DNA from: a virus
Reading direction: 5' to 3' (one strand)
IMG/VR virus record: IMGVR_UViG_3300037088_000213
Span: 1 to 24,604 of that record
Length of the DNA: 24,604 nt
Both the position numbers and the translations under genes were made by a program. Below the pieces are notes generated by a model. It searched no databases, had not been told where the DNA came from, and worked only from the letters and a program-made list of their open reading frames with translations. Shown piece by piece: positions 21,659 to 24,604 of the stretch (positions within the stretch are counted from its first letter, which is position 1; each line of letters begins with the position of its first letter).

Positions 21659-21820
21659 ATGTCAGAACAGCAAGAACAAAGAATATCCTTTGTATTAAAA
21701 AATTTCATAGAAGAAATATCCAAAGACCTAAAGCTCACAGAAGAACAAAAAACAGAATTAAAAAAAATGGCTATTGAGGATACAAATAAACTCTTTAACT
21801 ATAGCTTGGAAATCAAGTAA
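21659..21820 (+). CDS. Small helical protein (53 aa)
   Basis: MSEQQEQRISFVLKNFIEEI begins a short charged protein with helical character throughout, ending LFNYSLEIK. The ATG at 21659 is chosen over an upstream TTG at 21614 because the upstream residues are only an A-rich leader in translation. I do not recognise it. It lies directly before the IF-3 gene on the same strand but the IF-3 gene has its own promoter. Confidence 0.6.
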   Translation: MSEQQEQRISFVLKNFIEEISKDLKLTEEQKTELKKMAIEDTNKLFNYSLEIK

Positions 21821-21826
21821 TTTTAA

Positions 21827-21858
21827 TTTTTTTATGACAGAAATTTTCTTATATTTGT
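21827..21858 (+). promoter_or_regulatory. Host-type promoter of IF-3 gene
   Basis: TATATTTG at 21850-21857 matches the Bacteroidota -7 element TAnnTTTG. It is preceded by GAAATTTTCT and a T-run. The 32-base stretch agrees at 25 positions with that at 22738-22769. A leader of about 40 bases to the ATG is expected. Confidence 0.68.
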
Positions 21859-21904
21859 ATTCAATTCCCAAAAAATAGAATCGGGAAGTAAAAATAATTT
21901 ATAT

Positions 21905-22429
21905 ATGAACAAAAACAACAGAGAAAAAACAGAAAAAATCAATCATCAAATTACATCTCATTCAGTTAGACTAATATTTACAGATGGAACTCAACCATAT
22001 GTAACCACAACAACGGAAGCTTTACAATTGTCGAAAGACTTGGGTGTGGATCTAATTGAAATTTCACCAACAGCAAACCCACCAGTTTGTAAAATGATGG
22101 ATTACAATAAGTTCCTTTACGAAAAGAAACAAAAAGACAAAGAAAATCAGAAAAACAATAAAAAAATAAAATTGAAAGAGATCCGTATGACTTATAATAC
22201 GGGAGAACATGATTTCAATTTTAAATTAAATCATGCCATCAATTTTCTCAACGATGGTGATAAAGTTAAAGCCTTTATATTTTTCGCTGGCCGAGAGCTA
22301 AAATTCAAAGAAATCGGGGAATTATTATTGTTGAAATTCGTTGATGGACTTAAAGAAGTCGGAAAAATTGAAAATATGCCTAAACTGGATGGTAACAGAT
22401 TGTGGGTCATAATCCAACCGAAAAAATAA
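21905..22429 (+). CDS. infC: Translation initiation factor IF-3 homologue
   Basis: 174 residues, full length for IF-3. The N-domain (about 12-81) has INHQITSHSVRLIFTDGTQ, EALQLSKDLGVDLIEISPTANPPVCKMMDYNKFLYEKKQK. A lysine linker follows (82-90), then the C-domain (91-173) with KEIRMTYNTGEHDFNFKLNHAINFLNDGDKVKAFIFFAGRELKFKEIGELLLLKFVDGLKEVGKIENMPKLDGNRLWVII. IF-3 binds the 30S subunit, keeps subunits apart and checks the initiator tRNA and start codon. The C-domain wording is close to Bacteroidota IF-3. Two conserved basic positions differ: (R/K)GR is AGR at 128-130, and EGR is DGN at 162-164. The start is ATG, not the AUU of many cellular infC genes. It is driven by a host-type promoter, so early or constitutive expression is likely. 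Confidence 0.95.
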   Translation: MNKNNREKTEKINHQITSHSVRLIFTDGTQPYVTTTTEALQLSKDLGVDLIEISPTANPPVCKMMDYNKFLYEKKQKDKENQKNNKKIKLKEIRMTYNTGEHDFNFKLNHAINFLNDGDKVKAFIFFAGRELKFKEIGELLLLKFVDGLKEVGKIENMPKLDGNRLWVIIQPKK

Positions 22430-22445
22430 ACAAAACTGATTATAT

Positions 22446-22457
22446 TTGATATATACT
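22446..22457 (+). promoter_or_regulatory. Weak late-promoter-like motif before 84-residue gene
   Basis: TTGATATATACT resembles TTAATATATAAn at 9 of 11 defined bases and lies 26 bases before the ATG at 22483. Confidence 0.35.
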
Positions 22458-22482
22458 AATAGAAAATAATAACCTATTGAAA

Positions 22483-22737
22483 ATGAATCGTTTTATTTTA
22501 TTATTTGAGGAACTTATCAATACTATTTTTAACAAGAGAAAGAAATATATAGTGGAAATTGTTAAATATCAGGATGATAATGGTAATGATGTTCCTATTG
22601 GATCAATCACTCAGAACGAAAAACTCGTTGATAAATTTGAGACCTACACATATTCCAGAAGATTAGCCTACAAGATCGGAAAAACTGTAAATGCCGTCAA
22701 ATATGACGGAAAGTTCGACATCAGGATATATGAATAA
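22483..22737 (+). CDS. Hypothetical protein (84 aa)
   Basis: The ATG at 22483 (MNRFILLFEELINTIFNKRKKYIVEIVKY) is preferred to an in-frame TTG two codons earlier. The N-terminal 15 residues are hydrophobic enough for an amphipathic helix but short for a membrane span. The rest is likely a small beta sheet (KKYIVEIVKYQDDNGNDVPIGSI...GKFDIRIYE). I do not recognise a family. It is 53 bases after IF-3 on the same strand, so it may also be read from the IF-3 promoter. Confidence 0.65.
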   Translation: MNRFILLFEELINTIFNKRKKYIVEIVKYQDDNGNDVPIGSITQNEKLVDKFETYTYSRRLAYKIGKTVNAVKYDGKFDIRIYE

Positions 22738-22769
22738 TTTTTTTATTCATGAAATTGTCGTATCTTTGT
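22738..22769 (+). promoter_or_regulatory. Host-type promoter before 163-residue gene
   Basis: TATCTTTG at 22761-22768 matches TAnnTTTG, with GAAATTGTCG and a T-run upstream as in the IF-3 promoter. The ATG at 22786 would lie about ten bases from the expected transcript start. Confidence 0.68.
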
Positions 22770-22785
22770 CAAAAATTAAACAATC

Positions 22786-23277
22786 ATGAGAAATAATTGG
22801 TTCATACGATTACGAATACGATTTAGAAATTATAGAAGAAATGTCGCGAAAAAGATTGAGGGTCAAGATGTTCTGAATGTTGATCAGCAATTGGGATTTG
22901 ACATCTTCAAAATAGCTCTACAAGATGAAGGAAATATTCGTTATTATGATGCACCAAATGGGGCCAATACCTCTCACATAAAATACATCGTAAGTAAAGA
23001 ATACTTTCAAGGGAAAAAGGATGTAGATACTTTCATTATTTTTGATGACGCTCAGGATAGGGGTAAAATGATTGTAGTAAATCACGAATATAAATACAAT
23101 TTTGAATTTCCCAAGAGAACAACAAATATAATGAATGATATATTTGACGATACAGTAAGAAAAGACAGAAAGAGGATGAAAGAAGAAATTTTGGCTAACA
23201 TTACCACAAGTCTTACTATTGTATTGACCAAACTTAAAGAAAAAATGTTGGAATCCAAAAAACCCCTACCTAAATAG
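22786..23277 (+). CDS. Hypothetical basic/acidic protein (163 aa)
   Basis: The first 25 residues are strongly basic and aromatic (MRNNWFIRLRIRFRNYRRNVAKK), like an RNA- or membrane-binding helix. The middle is mixed (QLGFDIFKIALQDEGNIRYYDAPNG, VDTFIIFDDAQDRGKMIVVN), and the last 50 residues form a charged helix (MKEEILANITTSLTIVLTKLKEKML). I do not recognise a family. It shares promoter type with IF-3, so the two are probably expressed at the same stage. It ends convergently 15 bases from the nuclease gene. Confidence 0.68.
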   Translation: MRNNWFIRLRIRFRNYRRNVAKKIEGQDVLNVDQQLGFDIFKIALQDEGNIRYYDAPNGANTSHIKYIVSKEYFQGKKDVDTFIIFDDAQDRGKMIVVNHEYKYNFEFPKRTTNIMNDIFDDTVRKDRKRMKEEILANITTSLTIVLTKLKEKMLESKKPLPK

Positions 23278-23292
23278 TACTTTCTCCAAGTA

Positions 23293-24258
23293 TTAGATAT
23301 TTATCGAATTTTTCATATTTTCGTAAAGTTGTTTTGGTGTTGATTCTTCATCCAATTTCACGATTTTTAGGTTTCTTTTCAATCTTTCCATAATTATAAC
23401 ATCTTGGCTATTGTCTAATCTCTTGCTAAACTTAATTATCTCAAGCAGGTTGTCTTTAAATACCTGAGAGTTAAAATCTATCGTGCCGGGATATGTCCCC
23501 TTATATAGAGTATAAATCGTTTGAATACCAGCATCTCCAATCCCACGATTTCCCTGCATAAAGATTGATTTGATATTATCTTTTCCATGACCCATTATCT
23601 TTCTGAAAAGTTCGAATTCATTATTTATCTCAACTGTCTTTTTTCCATTGAGAAATTTTTCGAAAAATTCAACGAATTCCATTTCATTATTTGTTTGAAA
23701 AAGATTATCCTCAAAAGTCTTAACGATATTATCAGTGAACATATTATATTGTTCTGGTAGATAAACCCTTTCATCATTATATTTGAAATTATACATCATA
23801 TTGATGTATTTGAGATCTAATCCATCATAGCAAATAAGTTCATATAAATCACTATCAGACGATACTATAAACGTTGATTCCCCCTTTTTGTTTAAATTCT
23901 TTACAAGATATGCCATTATATCATCACCTTCCATCCTATCGACTTGAAGTAAATCAACAGTTTTTTTGAATGATATGGCTGTTTTTAATTCACCATATTC
24001 TTGATAAATGAATTTCCAATCTATATCTTCGTCTTTTTTTCTTGTCCCTTTATATTCAGGATAAAAGTCTTTTCTCCAATTACCAGTGGAATCAGAGATG
24101 AAAAATGTTTTACGAAAATGAAAAAGGTGGGTTAAAATGTTGAAATCCCTTTCCAAAATATTATATAATTCCGAATAAAGGATCTTGTTTTTCCAGAGAG
24201 TACTTATATTTTTTCGTAAAAGATAATTCCCATCAATAAGCAAATTTAAATTAATCAT
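23293..24258 (-). CDS. rnh: T4 RNase H-like 5'-3' exonuclease (FEN family)
   Basis: 321 residues from the ATG at 24258, close to the 305 of T4 RNase H. An upstream ATG at 24336 would add 26 residues before the conserved start and overlap the next gene; the inner ATG puts LLIDGNYLLRKN at the N-terminus as the family requires. Acidic metal-binding positions are in LIDGN (D9), SDSTGNWRKDFYPEYKGTRKKD, RMEGDDIMAYLV and VSSDSDLYELI. A helix-hairpin-helix-like part follows (FMQGNRGIGDAGIQTIYTLYK), though the usual GDxxD is less clear. In T4 the enzyme removes RNA primers and adjacent DNA from lagging-strand fragments. It belongs to the minus-strand replication side of the genome that probably continues past the window. 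Confidence 0.87.
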   Translation of the reverse strand: MINLNLLIDGNYLLRKNISTLWKNKILYSELYNILERDFNILTHLFHFRKTFFISDSTGNWRKDFYPEYKGTRKKDEDIDWKFIYQEYGELKTAISFKKTVDLLQVDRMEGDDIMAYLVKNLNKKGESTFIVSSDSDLYELICYDGLDLKYINMMYNFKYNDERVYLPEQYNMFTDNIVKTFEDNLFQTNNEMEFVEFFEKFLNGKKTVEINNEFELFRKIMGHGKDNIKSIFMQGNRGIGDAGIQTIYTLYKGTYPGTIDFNSQVFKDNLLEIIKFSKRLDNSQDVIIMERLKRNLKIVKLDEESTPKQLYENMKNSINI

Positions 24259-24313
24259 TAAGGATTGATTATTTTTCCTTATATAAAGTAGGTAAGAATG
24301 AAAGTTTATTATT

Positions 24314-24604
24314 TTAAGTGAGTGGAATATCTTCATCTGAAAGAATCCAATCTAATTTGAGCCTTCTTTCTTCATTAGTCATATAAGGTAGTTTGTCTTG
24401 ATAATCAGCCAACATATTTGGTTTTTCTGGATCATCATTAATTACTCCTTCAGACTCCATCAAATATAATTTATTGTCATTAATTTTATAAAAAGGTGTC
24501 TTTTGGGGTGATTCTCTGTATATCATTTCGGTACAACCAAAAATAGAACCAATAGGATGTTCTTCTCGGATACTATGTGAACAAGATATATTTAATGTCA
24601 CATC
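24314..24604 (-). CDS. Hypothetical protein, 5' end outside window
   Basis: The frame is open to the right edge (GAT then GTG ACA TTA AAT...), so the true start probably lies outside the window; the GTG at 24601 is only a possible start. About 97 residues are visible, soluble, with SHSIREEHPIGSIFGCTEMIYRESP and a C-terminal acidic helix (TNEERRLKLDWILSDEDIPLT). No family is recognised. It lies upstream of the RNase H-like gene, separated by 55 bases. Confidence 0.6.
   Translation of the reverse strand, partial: DVTLNISCSHSIREEHPIGSIFGCTEMIYRESPQKTPFYKINDNKLYLMESEGVINDDPEKPNMLADYQDKLPYMTNEERRLKLDWILSDEDIPLT

Noticed and set aside
23277-23294. Hairpin TACTT-TCTCC-AAGTA between convergent stops
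   Set aside because: Only five weak pairs and no T-run; not enough to call a terminator.

Overview
The window is a stretch of a tailed-phage genome of the T4-like (myovirus) type, most likely infecting a member of the Bacteroidota. Phage identity rests on a T4-order head block on the minus strand: late sigma factor (gp55-like), head completion nuclease (gp4-like), portal (gp20), prohead protease joined to scaffold (gp21/22) and major capsid protein (gp23). A large adhesin pair lies nearby. A Bacteroidota host is inferred from an IF-3 whose wording resembles Bacteroidota IF-3, from two promoters with the TAnnTTTG -7 element of that phylum, from A-rich leaders without clear Shine-Dalgarno sites, and from FN3, PKD-like and leucine-rich modules in the adhesins. 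The DNA is AT-rich except for the capsid gene and a Gly/Pro/Gln-rich portal tail.

Layout. 1-4632 (minus): a tightly packed, often ATGA-overlapping run of small accessory genes, including a nucleoside 2-deoxyribosyltransferase-like protein, a three-helix membrane protein, a DEDDh exonuclease and conserved phage proteins of unknown role. A strong terminator (4670-4702) separates it from the head block. 4725-13195 (minus): capsid, protease-scaffold fusion, portal, an unknown 271-residue protein, gp4-like and gp55-like genes, interrupted by one small plus-strand gene (9233-9577) that looks like an orphan homing-endonuclease DNA-binding part. 13446-15837: a 429-residue protein of unknown role with its own terminator, and three small genes. 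15922-20270 (minus): two adhesins, one with W-x-N-G repeats plus FN3 domains and one with PKD-like and LRR domains. 20386-23277 (plus): an M16 zinc peptidase, a 53-residue protein, translation initiation factor IF-3 and two small proteins. 23293-24604 (minus): a T4 RNase H-like 5' nuclease and a gene cut by the window edge.

Regulation. A motif close to TTAATATATAA lies 20-65 bases before most structural-gene starts, on both strands, and before the M16 gene. It is the best candidate for this phage's late promoter, to be read with the gp55-like factor encoded here. IF-3 and the gene at 22786 instead carry near-identical host-type promoters.

The most unusual points are the protease-scaffold fusion with 13 exact 14-residue repeats, most carrying a protease-like cleavage motif; a catalytically complete M16 peptidase transcribed divergently from the adhesins from a mirror-image promoter; and a phage IF-3 with substitutions at conserved C-domain arginine positions. 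No stretch over 300 bases lacks a gene. No tRNA, CRISPR array or insertion sequence was seen.
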